Of a DNA stretch of 64,000 bases, positions 49,636 to 63,982 are shown in pieces (position 1 is the first letter of the stretch; the number at the start of each line of letters is the position of its first letter). The notes under the pieces are model-generated. The model did no database searches and had not been told where the DNA came from. It was given only the letters and a program-made list of their open reading frames with translations. A program made the position numbers and the translations under genes. Origin of the DNA: Lethocerus indicus (taxonomy: Eukaryota; Arthropoda; Insecta; Hemiptera; Belostomatidae); the NCBI GenBank assembly GCA_019843655.1, contig JACDQD010000102.1:8503501-8567500 (forward strand). The letters run 5' to 3'.

Positions 49636-51886
49636 TTTCAAAACCATTAGAGGCCGCTTCGGCCGTTGTTTTTTTTTTGTTCCGCCAGCCGTCGTCGTAT
49701 TCACTTCTCTTCAATTTTCGTGGTCATTTCCCGTGATTTGCACGCAATCTGCGGCACGCACCTGCCCCTGCTTTGCGAACGAACACCCCACTGTTCGGGG
49801 CCAACCGTGGGAAGCCCCACCGATACCGCTGTAATAAATCCTTTAATTCAGACTGGGTTCAGTACCGGGTTCGGGGAAACGGCCCCACCGCGTACCCCCT
49901 GGAAGGTGGGTCAACGACCTCTCTTTAGTGACAACGAATTTATCATCTCGTAAATTAGTCATGTTGTGTAGGAAGTGGATGTCTTATACAACGATCGAAG
50001 GCCCTGTAGTGCGTCTGCCAAAAAAAACCTACAAAATACATCATTCCTCCGTAAATTATCCCGAATATATAACTGTTTACAAATTTATAGATCTTAAGTG
50101 TCTCATACTTCCCGAAATTTCATTTCAATGATTAATGGCTGATGAAAATATTTTATTCCCGTTCCTCTATTTTCTTATCAAATCGAATGAAAACATCGCG
50201 CAGTTGAATCGCCGAATCCGATTCGTTATGCAGTATGAATATTCATTGTTTCGACTTCTCAAAACTATAGTTTTTATCCTATTAACGTTTCTTTGCAATA
50301 TTCATACTTCCTGGATTGCATCAAATTTGAGACGATAACAAGAACGGGGCTGAATGTCAAAAAGGGCATTAACAAATATGAAGTTACGAATTCAGTGTTG
50401 AATTTGGTACTATGTGTCGGCTTCACTATTCTGATTACTATCAACCGAACTCCGTAGCTATAAAAGGACTGGAGGATTGATCATTTTCAATATTTCACAA
50501 TTGCCCTATACTGCGTCTGAGAAGGAAGTAAAAAAAAATAGTAAATATATAAACTCGTGACAATCCACATGATCGTTTTCTATCAGTTGAACCCCACGAA
50601 TTGAACAGCACCAAAGGACCTGCCAGAATTAGGGCGGCCGCTATTGGCCCAAAACCTCCTTAAATAACTGCAAAACCATCCCTCCCTGCCAACCCGGGAC
50701 CAAACTTAGTGAATATTTGCATGATACAAGGACCTCATGATACATTTTTGCGGCCAACTCGAATTCATTTACATTTTTAGTTTGTTGTGCGGGGCGGGTC
50801 TGGTGGAGGGGGTGAGGTTAAGGCCCAATGCCAAATGGGGGCCGCACCAATGGGAGGAGGAGGCTCCGACCTCTTACATCCATTGTCTTATTTTGCATCG
50901 TGCTCTCGGATTTCCTTGATTAATATTTTTGAACAATCGACTTTTCAAAATGCTTTCTGTTTCTCCCCCACCCCACATCCCACCCCCTTCCTTTCTCACA
51001 AGTTGAATTACAAATGAGAAAGGCGATGTATGGGACGCTTTATGCAAATGAATGTGTGTTATATATGCGTCCGATTGTATAATGTGGAATAATTTCCGCT
51101 TCCAATAGGATTCCATGAACACTTACTATCGTGGTGTCTTTTCGACTCCTTTCTAAAATTTAAAGGAATACAAAGGGATTTTTTTATAGTGCTAGGTACA
51201 GTGAACATTCTGAATGCACATTAAGAAACTATTATTTTACTAGGACGAAACATTGTGTCTCTTACCTCTGTAATCCTAGCCTAGACGTACGTAACTTCAT
51301 ATGAGTTTAAAGCTCTTACTTGAGATGTTAAAACAAAAGAAAGGAACGAGACTCACCTATTATAAATAAATCAAATTCTTCTTTATCGTTCATTCAGTTT
51401 AAACAGGCGCGTTACTTTACAATATATTTTTAAGAACCAGCTGGGTGATTTTCCTTAGGGTTCAGGGCCAGTAACGGCCCTTACGCCTATTGTCGGACGC
51501 ACAAAAGGCATTTATTTATAAAAATGAAAGTATCAAAAGGAGAAACAAAGAAAATTAGATGTTCTGTATATAATCTCGCGTATGTGTTTTCGTTAATTTT
51601 TTTCCCCGTTACAGCTTTATAATCTACTGTAATTAGAATTCTCCGCGCTCGCAATATAATTGGGGTTGCGAAAGGACCCCTTTGTGCGTGACTGAGTGAC
51701 CCCCGGGCGGGAGAAGAAGGGCGGCGTTTTAAAATAAATACATTTAATAATTACTCCCGTCGAAAGAGCGGGGAGAAATTGAAACGGGAGCGATAGGGAG
51801 GCGGGGAAGGTAGACGTGGTCTGATCCCGCCCATCCCCCCAGCCCTATTCCAGTGGGGGACTTTGCGGGTAACATTTTGACAATAC

Positions 51887-51888
<2 letters not shown>

Positions 51889-51940
<52 letters not shown>
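51889..51940. repeat. (AT)n microsatellite
   Basis: About 26 uninterrupted AT units. Confidence 0.95.
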
Positions 51941-51942
<2 letters not shown>

Positions 51943-54454
51943 AAAGAAAGAAAATTAGAAAGAGGCAATGTGAAGGGGCGTGTGGTAGAGAGCTGGTAAA
52001 GTAATTACGGAGGGGATGACAAAGGGGAGTATGGGGCCCGGGTATATACGCATATACAGAGAGAGAGACAGAGAGCTTGCTATGATTATACGGTAGATTA
52101 AACTTAACGGATCGGCCCCGGGGGCTAGCAGCGACAGGTATTGTCGAAGTGGCGGGAGGGGGGTGGTGGCTTCAATGACGGCAGGGCGTTAGTCACTGTG
52201 AACAATGTTAGAGAATATACGCCCCCTCTCCTTCCCTCCATTTCAGTGTCACTGTCCACTTCAATCAGTCACACTATATTGTTCTCTATATATCATAATC
52301 GGCCGCTACCAAAATATAAACCCGCAATAAAAAAATTACGTCGGGACCATTATCTGTTCTGGCTCTCAAATACGCCGAGCCTATTATATAATTTCGAATT
52401 AGTAATTGACGGAAAAGTAGGAAATTCTTTGTCGCCACCGTAGGTTATTAATCCAAATGTACTATTTAAATTACATCAACAGGACACATTAGTAATAAAA
52501 CAACGGGAGTTAAATATTGAGTTTTATTTTGCGACACTCCAAATCCGAAAATCCTCCGGTGCCCAACCGTAGATTGATCTACGGCTAGGTATTAACCGAA
52601 TAGCGCCAAGTTGATTTAACGTAACTGATGGCCCCGGGGTCAACAGGTTATACGGTAACGATTATTATTCAGAGCCGGGTAACAATGCGGGAGGTCGACA
52701 CGGCTATGTACTGGCTGGGACATTGCATGCATACACACTGTACATATACCCGCTCCGCCAGCTACTCTATATCACCTCAAATTGATTGTACGTCTCTGCG
52801 TACCCCCCCTTACCGGCTTGACGTCCCGATTACACAGCAATAAAATATAACGCCTCGGGGCGCCAACCCCTACGCTTCGGCCCCCTGATTACATACACCA
52901 GCCTCCCCAGACATTAAAAGATGATGTCTCTAATAACTCATGTTCAACCAACGCGTATTCAGAAAGCGTAATGAGCCCTAGTAAGGGAAATTATAATAAA
53001 CCTAACAGTAATGAATTGTATTCTGCAAGAAAATATAGTTCTATTGTAACTAGTGTACATTTTAAAGTAGTAATATAGTAAGGTAGTAATATCATTATAT
53101 ACTAATTTTACACATCTTATAGAAAATATTGAACAAGTTTTCCTCTTATATACGTATTTCTAAACTATCTTCGATGTTTATGGATCTCCTCAAAAAACCC
53201 CAACCGATTCTGTTGTAGCCTTGTAGGAAGCTCTGATGAATTTCTTTGTGGTTATAAATGCGGAGAACACTTTGTAATTCAATATTGGAAAGGAATTAGA
53301 CGGATCCTCCATAATAAAGACGGGTCTAGGACTTTGGGAAAAAATGATAATATTAATTACGTATCAAGAAAATAACTGCCTCACATTTCTACCTTATATC
53401 ATGCAAAATCTAAGAGATAAATTGTTTAGCTCTTGTATTATCATTCATTTTAATATAATATAGCTTTGCCACTTCTTCTAACCCCTCTAGCTTCCTTATG
53501 CATGCAACTTTTACTATAGCTATGTCCGTAGGTACGATGACTGAATTTATTGTATAATTACTGTTACTTTTATTTCAATATTCAAGAGTAAGCTGTAATT
53601 TAGAATTTACAACTTAGCATAATAAATGTTGTAAACTTTAGATTGTGATTCGGAGGCAATATTGAACATATAAAAGCGGCGAAGAAAAAAAAAATTGGAC
53701 GTATCTGCCTAATTTGCTGTTGGGTAATATGAGGCCGGTGGTTTTGTGATTAATGAAAGTTTCGATTGGGGCCCCCGGGGAGGCCGAGAGATTGGGGCTC
53801 ACACCTCGGCCATAAATTGTTCGGGATCCGAAATTCGGGCGGTGGCGGGCGTCATATCAGGGGGTGGACGGCCACACCCCTCTACACCCGCCCACGGCAT
53901 ACGTAGCACCGCATTACCGCAGAGGACGATTCGGCAAGGTGCCGCCTAACCGGCCCGACATTCCCGGCGGTAGAGCCAGGCTATCCTCGCTTATTATTCG
54001 TCCGATATTGAACGACAGCCCGCAGTACCGACAGCCTTGATTAATAATATCGCGCGATAAATGGAATCAGTGCCGGATTTGCTGAAATTATTTTCAATAT
54101 TATTCGGTACATTCGCCTATAAATATTGCTCTTTATATGATAGCTACGTTGTTCTTGGGACTGTATAGTTACAGATTAAACTAACACTACGTTAGACCGA
54201 TAACAATAAACAACAAATAACAATCTAGGGTCGGGCCTTGTGGCGGGGTATGGCACGGGGGGGAGGGCGCAGGCATTTCCGGGCGCACTATTGTCCACAG
54301 CTTTAATATTTCACCCTGCGCCGCTAGGCCGCTCGACCCCACGGGTCGGATCGAATTTAATTTCGTTCTGCGGGCATTCCTGTGTGTTTAATACCGGCCG
54401 GTGGACGGTGGGGGGGGCAGAAGGACGGGGTAGCGGGACGGGTTTAAAATTTGT

Positions 54455-54475
54455 GAAGTGGCCTCCCAGGTAAAC
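54455..54475 (+). promoter_or_regulatory. Weak candidate recursive splice site
   Basis: GGCCTCCCAG is followed directly by GTAAAC at 54470. The pyrimidine tract is short. Confidence 0.15.
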
Positions 54476-56880
54476 ACCGGCTAAAGGGAACCGGGTTTCG
54501 GGAATAAATTGTTTTTAATTTGCGTACACTCCACACTTTGGGAGCGGAATCGGGAGAAGGTGGCCGTGTGAGGGGGCAGTGGGGGAGGGGGGTGGAAAGC
54601 CGCATTGCACCAGCGTGTGTGAGCCTGTATGCGATGCATCAACAATTCATTATTAGGCTACAAAGGGTATGGGAAGGGGGTGCGGGTGGCTACGCGGCCG
54701 CCGCCACCCTCTACTCCCGGGCCCAGTATATTAAACCGGGGCTGTACTATAAACAATGAATCACTCCCGAAACTAACCCCGCCCGCAGCTCGCCTTTCGG
54801 CCCCGGTGGGACCGCACTCCGATGTATACCCGTTCCCGGATGGACGCTAGCACGGATTGAATCATTTCCATAAGATAGTACTGAGAAACTTCGGAAAACA
54901 CGCCCGCCTTCGGTAAAGACGAATGAGATATACTATAAAAGGCGCTCGTCAAAATATGGGTCGCGTTTCTGCATCGGGATGTAAATTTACATAGGCGAAA
55001 TTCTTGAAACGCTTCTGAAAATTGTCAAACCTTTGCGCGCGGAAGTATCACGCGATACCGCAGGGGACGGAGGGGAGGGGGTTGTATATCCGCGATATCA
55101 ACCGCCCCTTTGGGTGTTGTTTTACAAACGTCCTCCTTCCGTCCCCGAAAAGCTCGGGTACTGTATAGTTTCAAGTTCTCCCCGGCGAGCCTCGCACTCG
55201 GAAAACTTCCGACAGTTGTAACACCGAAACTGATAGGACGCGGGGAGGCCCGGGCCGACAATGAGTGACTACTAATTAAGAGTTTGGGCGGTGTGTCTGT
55301 CTGGGAAGGTAAAACTGTTCTCTGAAAGGGGAACCGCCCCTTCCCGCCAAGATAGTCCCAGTGCCCTGAGAAATGTCTCCTTTCCGAGGCAGAAACTTTT
55401 GGCGAGATCTCGACGCCGCCGCCACCGCCGCCCCCAACAATCCGCCGGAGACATCATTGTACTGTAGGTCTATCAGACCCGCTCTAGAAATGTTTAAGAT
55501 CGACAGCCAACTTCACCGACTTCGGAGATTATATTTTCAAACTCTAACTTGGTTCGTACCTAGTTTTGTAAGGAGAAATGTATTAGTTCTATTTATATCG
55601 AACTGATACTTGTAGGAACCGGGGTTGTGAATTCAGTATATCCACATACTATACGTACTAAGATATCCCGTTAAAAAAACATTCTAATTTAATCGCTGAA
55701 TCATTTAGTGTTTGCGTTATAATTGTACCTACATAGGAATACAATATGTACATACTACACCTTATCTGAATACGCTATACAATACATAAATAAGAAGATA
55801 ATTAAGCGCAAACAGTGATCATAAACTTCTGAGATTCGCTGTTTAACTGTTAGACTCCTATTCAAAATTTAATACAAATGTAAAGGAAGTGAAAGAGATT
55901 CCCTATTAGTCTCTTCTGAATATCAGTTTTGTTTCTTTACCCATTTTGTTCAGCGAGAACTAATGGTACAGAAAGTATGTCTGCACCATATAACGGAGTT
56001 TCGCTGTGTACTCGCGCACAACAAGGCGAGCTATTTCAAGGATAAAACTTGTACGAAATTTCCGACAACTCGTTTCACTGGCGGGCGATAACACTCCGCC
56101 GGTTAATTGCTCTTTGCAAGCTAAGCAGCAGTCGCAAGAGGTTTTCCCTGTTAGCCTCCTCGTACGCTCCTGCCGAGAAGAGCTCCGGACTCTCGGTGCT
56201 TAAAAGCCAAGATTTTCCTGTATATTCTTATTACTCAACAGTCGGTGAACTGGGAAAGTCAGAATGGAACAAATTCCTTGATGCGCCCCCACTGGGCGTA
56301 AGTCGCGAGTTTTATTTATTTTTATACAACTTTTGTCCCTAAAATCCGCACTTTATTTCTCCACATTGCTTACTTGCGCACTCAAATGTTTAACGTGCAC
56401 ATCCTTTGCAAACTACGGATGACAGATAACTGAGTAATGAAATGTATGAGATGTAAAGAAATAAATAAGCCAGTATTGCCTCATTACATTACACCTTGTA
56501 TCCACTTGTTACTGCTCAAAATGAAATATTCGAATAAAATCAATGGGAATTTGTAAAAAACAAGGAAAAATAACTTTCTAAAAACGGACCAAACATTACC
56601 TATAACTTTATCAATATGATAGATATGTATTATAACATATAATTGAATATTTTAATATATATTTATGTATATAATGTAACGTAAGTTACACTATATTAAC
56701 GAGTAGCATTTCACTTATTTCATGAGTCAATAATCTCAAGTACACGGGGAATAAAGGAAAACAATATTGAATCATGTTCTCCTTACACCGGTAGCAAAGC
56801 GGGGAACAAGTCGAGTAGTAAAAGTTTCAGAGCTGAAAACAACGTTCTGTAAGTCCGGCAGGAAGAGGGAACCAATTTAT

Positions 56881-56906
56881 TTATTCCGTTTTTTTAACAG
56901 GTAGGA
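56881..56906 (+). promoter_or_regulatory. Candidate recursive splice site
   Basis: A pyrimidine tract (CCGTTTTTTTAACAG) ends at 56900 and is followed at once by GTAGGA. An acceptor fused to a donor is the structure used for stepwise removal of long insect introns. The donor half is weaker than the ideal GTAAGT. Confidence 0.3.
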
Positions 56907-58446
56907 AATCTGAAACTGTAGAAATAAATACAGAAACTCGATGATAACTGGAAAGAAAAAATAAATCTTAAAAACACATCCCTTCGATACCAAGCAGTAT
57001 TCAATCGATTGGAAATTAATTTACTCCAACAACAAAGAAAGTTTGTGCATGAAATTGTAAAGTCTGTACATGAAACAATATTAACAAAAGAAGTATACAG
57101 TGGGTTGGAAATAGCAATTGATATGAACAAATTAAAATTAAAATAAATAGAAAATCTAAGATTATTATCTAGATTATTAATTGTGATTCATTGTGATTGT
57201 TATTTGGAATAGAATTTATTTTTACCTTTCGTTTCATCTAAAACGGATGAATTTCAGACTTCATAAGAACTAATGTAAAAGTGTGTAGAACTAGCCTACT
57301 TATATTTCTTGGTAATTCGAAAGTATAAAAACTTCGCAAAATTATATAAATTAACCTTTAATCGGCGCCAGGGAGTATGAAAATGAGTTTAATTACGACT
57401 TAAATAAATAAATTCCTGTCGCAGGAACGTTTTTGAGTTTTAATTGGGTTGTTTATCGTTATAAAAAATTCAAAGGAATATATTCCCAGCCATTCATTTC
57501 AAATTGCTTCGATTTCGTTATTTAATTACCAATTGGATTTCCCGGTTAATTATATATTTATATTTTTAACGTGCCCCGTTTGGAAATTAGCATTCCTGTT
57601 AGAAATCAAAAGAATTAATTTCCCACTCCTCGGAATGAGATTTGGATGATACTAGAGTAGTTGTACTCCAAATTCTGTTCATATATGTGTGTAAATCTTC
57701 TTTGGATCGATTCATCTGGACGTGCCTTTTAGTACTCGACATGTATTCGTATCTTTTAGATGGCCACAGCCTGATTACATACCTGAACACTTCCGTAGCA
57801 TCAAGACGGCTCCTTTATCAAGTGGATATCTGTTATAGTTGCAGGGTATTGAATTTTAGCTCATCCTCACACGCGAGTTACGGGCCAAGTATGTAGGCAC
57901 TGTTAAAACAAACAAGAGTGAAGAGGGAGAAACTACAGGGACCCTTTCTGAATTTTCGATGGGTGTTCCAAAGCCACTAAAAACCTTTATTTAAGTATTG
58001 ATTACGATTGTTACCATCAAAGAGCACATAAAAACAGTATACAATTTTTCTCAAAGGTTTTACCCTCGTCAACTCTCATTTCAAAATACTCCACGGTTAT
58101 TAGAGAGCGAATTGGTTTTCTATTGGCATTAAAGCATTAGTCGAAGTCGTGTCCCTTTTTCAGTTTTTAATTTCGCCGACGACAGCGTCAACAGTTCAAA
58201 CACCTCGTTACTGAAAAGGTTAAGACGGCCTTTGTAGCCGGGAAGTAATTAGCGGCGGATATACAGGGGGCTTGAGGTATAAATCCGGTTAGAATTAGAA
58301 CGGCCAGCGGCGGGGGTGGCCGCGCTCCCCTGCTTGATTTATCTTTATTTACGGCACCTGCTCTCTGATGCCTAAACGGGGGGCTAATGGACGTCCACTA
58401 TGGCCGGTATGAAAACGAATGAAGGTCCCCGGCCTCTGGACATTAG

Positions 58447-58488
58447 CTCTCTCTCCCTCTCTCACTCCTCCCCCCTCTCTCTCTCTCT
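58447..58488. repeat. CT-rich imperfect microsatellite
   Basis: CTCTCTC runs are interrupted by CCC and ACTCC, at the edge of a GC-rich island. Confidence 0.8.
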
Positions 58489-61400
58489 ACTGTTTTAATG
58501 TTGTGTCGACGCGGCATGCCGCCCCAAACCATCCCGCCGCCCCCAATTCATTCCCAGCTCCGAATCAAAATAAATCTCACGTTTCCTTCGCCGCTCATTC
58601 ACGTAGCGGGCATATATTTCACATTGGCACCACTTCGTTCCGCCATTCCCACCGTCTGTCCAATCCTCCGCTCGGCAAACGGGTTAATGTAAGCTTAAAC
58701 GTGATATTCGTCGTTTATTCCTATCGGGGTCACTCTCTCTTCGTTTCCGAAATCAGGATTCATTATATTTTTAAACCGCCCATTCGTATCTGAAACATGT
58801 TGACCGGTGCGTGTATCCGCCGAAGCAGCAGCTCTAACAAAAGAGGCGGAGTAATAACCCGTATAAGTTCATAAGTGAATGTTCAAAAACATTCACGTAC
58901 GCTGAGCAAAAAATAATTATTGCAATTTCCACTTACGTGTCCGTCTTACGTGTTCTGAACCTTGATAATAATTGAGGCGAAAGAGCCATTCAGAATGTAC
59001 GCCTTGAATTTCAATTTCCGTTCTCGATCACTACGCTGGTTACAATTTCCTGTGCCGCCAATGTTTTCACAACATTCAAAACGGAGATGGTGTAGGAAAA
59101 ATCTGAATTTTCAAATCCCAATAGATATTCTCAGTAGTTTCTTACTGTTGGATAAAATCAAATGGGAGGAGTGATTAAATTATTTTCAGGATTTCAGGGA
59201 GAAACACAATCATTGCCAATTTATAAATAATATAAATAAATGAAAATTATCAGTTAAATAGATAATCCATCACGGCCTTTAACATTGGGGGAAATATACA
59301 GTGGATAAAAGTTCAACGGCACCAAAGTTCACGAAGAAGGTAAGTGGGACCGGCGGTTTGGGCCAGAATTTTTCCCAATGAACCTTTATTACTAGGCTCT
59401 GTTGCAACAATATCGCGTGTCCACCGCCCCCGTATATGAACAGAGGAAAATTTTCATGCCTTAATAAAACGGTTTTTAAGTTTCAAGGTTGGTTGGGCGC
59501 CGAATACACTGCGGTCTTCGTGACATTGCGGACTTTGCCCTCCGATCTCACCCTCCCCCTCCCCAAACACGCCTATTCGAACGCCTGCCTCGCTCATTTT
59601 ATTATTTATTGTATGATATAGGTTTGAACGGCACGTTTATAGTGAAAAAAATCGGTATTATGGAAAATAACCTGAAGGAATTGGAGTTAAATATTTCTTT
59701 TAGGAATGCCAGATAGTATAATTATAATACTGCACTATTTTGACAGTTCATTACAAAAAAATCTCTTTCATAATATTAACTACAAATAACACAAATCATA
59801 TCGAGAAATATTCCAGTCGGGTAAAATGATACAAACCCTTACAAAAGTGTCATGAACTAATCGTCCTTACCCGCAGTTCTAATATTGCCAGGGATGTGAT
59901 TTTACCATTAAATTTAATTTGAAAAATAATAGAATATAATCTGTATTCCATTTTTATAATTTTACAATTACAGTAAGAAGTCATTTCTGATTCATTTAAT
60001 AACTATGTCGGTCATGAAAAAAAATAATTCAAGGTTACAATAGTGAAAGTCCTAGCGTTGTTAGGACCCACTGCAAGTGGTCTCGACTACAGCTTGGAAC
60101 ATTCGTCGGTCCGCATCGGCCGAGGGTCGATAGCGTACGAGAAAAATTCGCAGAGTGCATGAACTGTTTCCCTTGCCCCGATATTTTGCGTGACTTGCGG
60201 CAGAACGACGCGAAAGGAATTAAAATTGGGGCTGTGTAGCTGGGGAAAAGTTGGAAATTATTTACGCGACTTCGAGGTCTTTTTTACCTAGCCGGCCGGC
60301 CTCGGACCATTACCTCACTTAAGAACTTGTTGATACTTGTTTAAACGGTCCCCCCAGCTAAATGAAATTGTCATTGGCGGAGACTAATATCGGACTGGAT
60401 ATAGAAACGATATCACGTGGAATTAATTTTGCGAAGAAATGGAAAAAAAAATTATTCCCATTGCGTATTCCTTGCCGTTCGAAAATTTTGCCGGACAACA
60501 CGTTTTTTCGTGTCTCCTTTACATATTCATTATAATTTTTTTGCAGATTATTGCACGAAATTTTACCACTCTTACTCGTTCCATTTCTAATAAACTTAAC
60601 TATGCAGAGATAAAAAAAAATCAATCGATCAATATTACGGTTAAATAAGCTCGAAGAAGGGCATGGAGGAAAGTACTAACAAAAAAAATTGATATTTGGT
60701 AATAGTTATGTAGTCGGTTTAGTATACTTTAAATTGCACATTACCAAAGAATATCGTGAAAATTAAATTTTATTTTGATATAAGACCAGTCCATTATTCA
60801 TACCGTATATTAAATGATTTTTGGATTACTGAATACCTACTATTGTTGGATCAATAAAAAATGGCAGGACATTTTCTTTATATATATCTTTATAGTGAAT
60901 GCATTAATACTACGGCTATTTGTAAACTGGTCTACCTACTATTATTTGAATATAATAAGACCTAATTTGGTCCGTACGTTTTATTAAATGCCGTAATGGG
61001 ACTGGTAACGGATTCGTGGTCGTATCCTTTTTATCGAACTCCTAACAACTACTGATTAGGTACTAATTAGGTTACTATTCACTTTTAAAGGAACTAATAG
61101 CACGGTCGTGAGCGGAGGGAAAAATGGAAAAGTGAGAAAAATTCGCCGGATGCTGGTACTAGTGCCGCGGGCTATTAATAATAATTACCGGTAAAAAGCC
61201 ACCCCTTGTAAATATAAAACACTCCCCCGCTCAGTCGGCCTGCCCCTCTCAAAAACTTTATCCCGAGACAGTGCCCATTTATTCTAGAATCTTTCTTGCT
61301 TATCGGTTATTTAAAAATTTTGCTCTCTTTTAGCCCGAGCTCTTTTCAACCAAAAGGTGTGCTCAAAAACATTAAAAAAACTCCATCAAATAGCTATAGC

Positions 61401-63518
61401 ACCGGGTATAAGGCCGGCGAAAGGGCTGTAATAACTTACTGACAGAATGAACTGTTGCTGATGTAAAGACGGAGTGGTCTCGCGCATTTATGTGAGGGTT
61501 CCATCTTACCGTTGTCTTAAAATTGAATAAAGTAAAATATATTTAAGCATGTTACCGATATAATAATGTATTTTGTTACGATGGGAGTTTTCTTTCAGTA
61601 GACGATTTTTCTGTTGTAGGAATTGTGGAAAATATAATTTCAGACCAGTAAAACAACTGCATCATATATCTATGAGATTTTTCTTGAACTGCATTTCTCA
61701 GATATTTTTTAATTTTGTTGAAACTTCATTCGTGTGAACTCTGTCTCTTACTCAGCACTTGAACATCGTTAGTATTCGGTTAGTAACATATTCATGTTCA
61801 TACACGGATCAATAATGAAATATGTCGTAAACATGCACGGACATGATCGCCTAATATGCATCGAGGTTGAATTTAAACAGATTAATAACAGCGGTGTTTG
61901 TCGTAATTCCTTATCTTTTTTGCTCGTGTCGGGTCGACATATTCCCCTTTGGTCTCACAACGGCGGGCAATATGTGGGTGGCGCTTATCTCGAGAAAAAT
62001 GGACTCGGTTCACTTGCTCTCTCCTTTCCTCTGTTACGCGTTATATTATTGCTAATTGTATCTGCCCCCCGGGGAGGCAAACATCCTAAATAATAAAGGG
62101 GGTGGATTTTTATTACCGGCAAACATCCAGTATTTAATGATTCTTCGGGGCGTCTGTCGCGCGTAATTTCTCCCCTGCCTATTACCAAGTGATAACTGGC
62201 CACAGTTAACTGCTTATTAGTGACCTATCGCAATACAGGTTCATAAATGAGCAGATTATCCATATATGCAAACCTGTATGAATAAATTTTTGTAAAATAT
62301 TTTATAACACTGCAGGGATTTATGGCATAAGAATCCATCAGAAAAATATGACGCTACAAATAAACACACCTAATTACATTGACTCGTTTGTCGTGAGTAT
62401 ATATCTGATGAATGCGTGTCGATATATACTATGTGATCTTTATAAAGATTCGAGCGCTGTACGGTGAATATAATATGCTCGATTAAATTGACCGCTAACT
62501 ACCTAATATTCGATTAAAGTATAACATTTCATGGGGTAATTCCAAATAACATGAGTTTGTGCACAAAAAAAAGACTCGGGCCAATTATTAACCTGCATGA
62601 TTTCGATTCTATACCTACGGTCCATGGATTCGAATTATCTTCGAATTTTCAGAAACGTTTCATTAAAAATATACGGTCTTTTCTGGGGGCCGCTGGGTAA
62701 GTTATCAATTTGCAAGATTCGTTTATCGAATAAATATTGCCACAAGAAAATTTCCGAACAACCACTTCCACGAACCCCACTTTCTATTCTCTTTTTTAGG
62801 GGTGGGTACTGGCAGAAATTCAGAGCACCACCTGTGCAAGCTATCTTTCGCACTTCGAATCAGTTGTCATGTTTGGTTATTGCCACTGGAAAAATGTACT
62901 GTTTTATTCAATCAAAATTCGACATGGAAAACGAAGAGGTAAATAAAGGAGGCAAATTGCCGTAGACCAATAACAAATGAAAACAAAACGAATGATACCT
63001 GAAAGTACATACTGTATTTGATGACGAAACATTCAATCGATTACTCCTCGAACGTACTAAATGGAGGCTTACAAATAATACTTCTTCGGGAATTGGCATC
63101 CAATTATTTTTTAATCAGTTCAATTTCAGATACAATAGGAACTCATACATGCGAGTCCTTTATTAATATTGCTTTTTCGATAGGGTACAATCCATATGTA
63201 CATATGTATATAAAGTTATCCAATGTGAAACACACATTCAATAATTCATGGCAACAAGCAGGTGCAAATGTTATTCATCCATTATTCATTAATAATTAAT
63301 CTACTATTCGTTACATTTAAATTTTTCTTGTCATTAACAAGTATAAACAGGTTTTTTCAATATATTCAGAATAGGTTTATTTATATATATATTAAATACC
63401 TTGCATTAAAAATTTTCCATACATACATTCAAATCATCCCGCAGCCTTCAGAGTTAAAATCCCCTCTGGAATGGTCTAAGCGAACCATCAGGTGGCTTCA
63501 AATCAACACATTCACAGG

Positions 63519-63521
<3 letters not shown>

Positions 63522-63561
<40 letters not shown>
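63522..63561. repeat. (AT)n microsatellite
   Basis: About 20 uninterrupted AT units. Confidence 0.95.
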
Positions 63562-63564
<3 letters not shown>

Positions 63565-63889
63565 CCAAGTTTAAACACAGCCCAGACCCTTCGGGTCCCC
63601 AATTAATTCAGGACATTAAAGCTGCTCTAGAGGAGGGGAGCAACACCACTTCATTAACCCCCAGCGGACCTCGATTTAATATTCATACCTCTCGAGGTTT
63701 TCGAGGTTTAAAATTGTGCAAAACGCGCCGAGTTTGAAATTCCACTGCATGTGGCGGCAGGGAATCCGGAGATAAACATAGAAGATGTAGATGGCGTAAG
63801 AGTCCCCTGAGGGCTGGAAGGTTAGGCCCGGCACAGCGTTACCCTGAAAACCGGCTCCGTTGTTCCGGTATGAAACTGGAGAAATACTG

Positions 63890-63982
63890 GAGAGAGAGAT
63901 AGAGATAGAGAGAGAGAGGGAGAGGCAGAGGGAGAATGGGAGGGAGTGAGAGAGAAAGAGAGAGGCGAGGAGGGCGAGAGAA
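63890..63982. repeat. GA-rich imperfect microsatellite
   Basis: GAGAGA runs interrupted by T, GGG and GGC, ending near the window edge. Confidence 0.85.

Larger units (their letters stand above)
45846..54468. other. Noncoding, probably intronic; islands and long AT microsatellites
   Basis: GC-rich islands lie at about 46210-46560, 47310-47540, 48640-48700, 49490-49920, 50760-50870, 51650-51870, 52100-52240, 53740-54000 and 54230-54470. Two (TA)n tracts of about 50 bp lie at 49112-49164 and 51889-51940. I see no RRM exon, RNA gene or transposase. Confidence 0.45.

Noticed and set aside
59295..59345. Perfect AAG|GTAAGT donor at 59340
   Set aside because: No credible acceptor or start codon gives an open exon upstream; a stop lies close by in the best frame.
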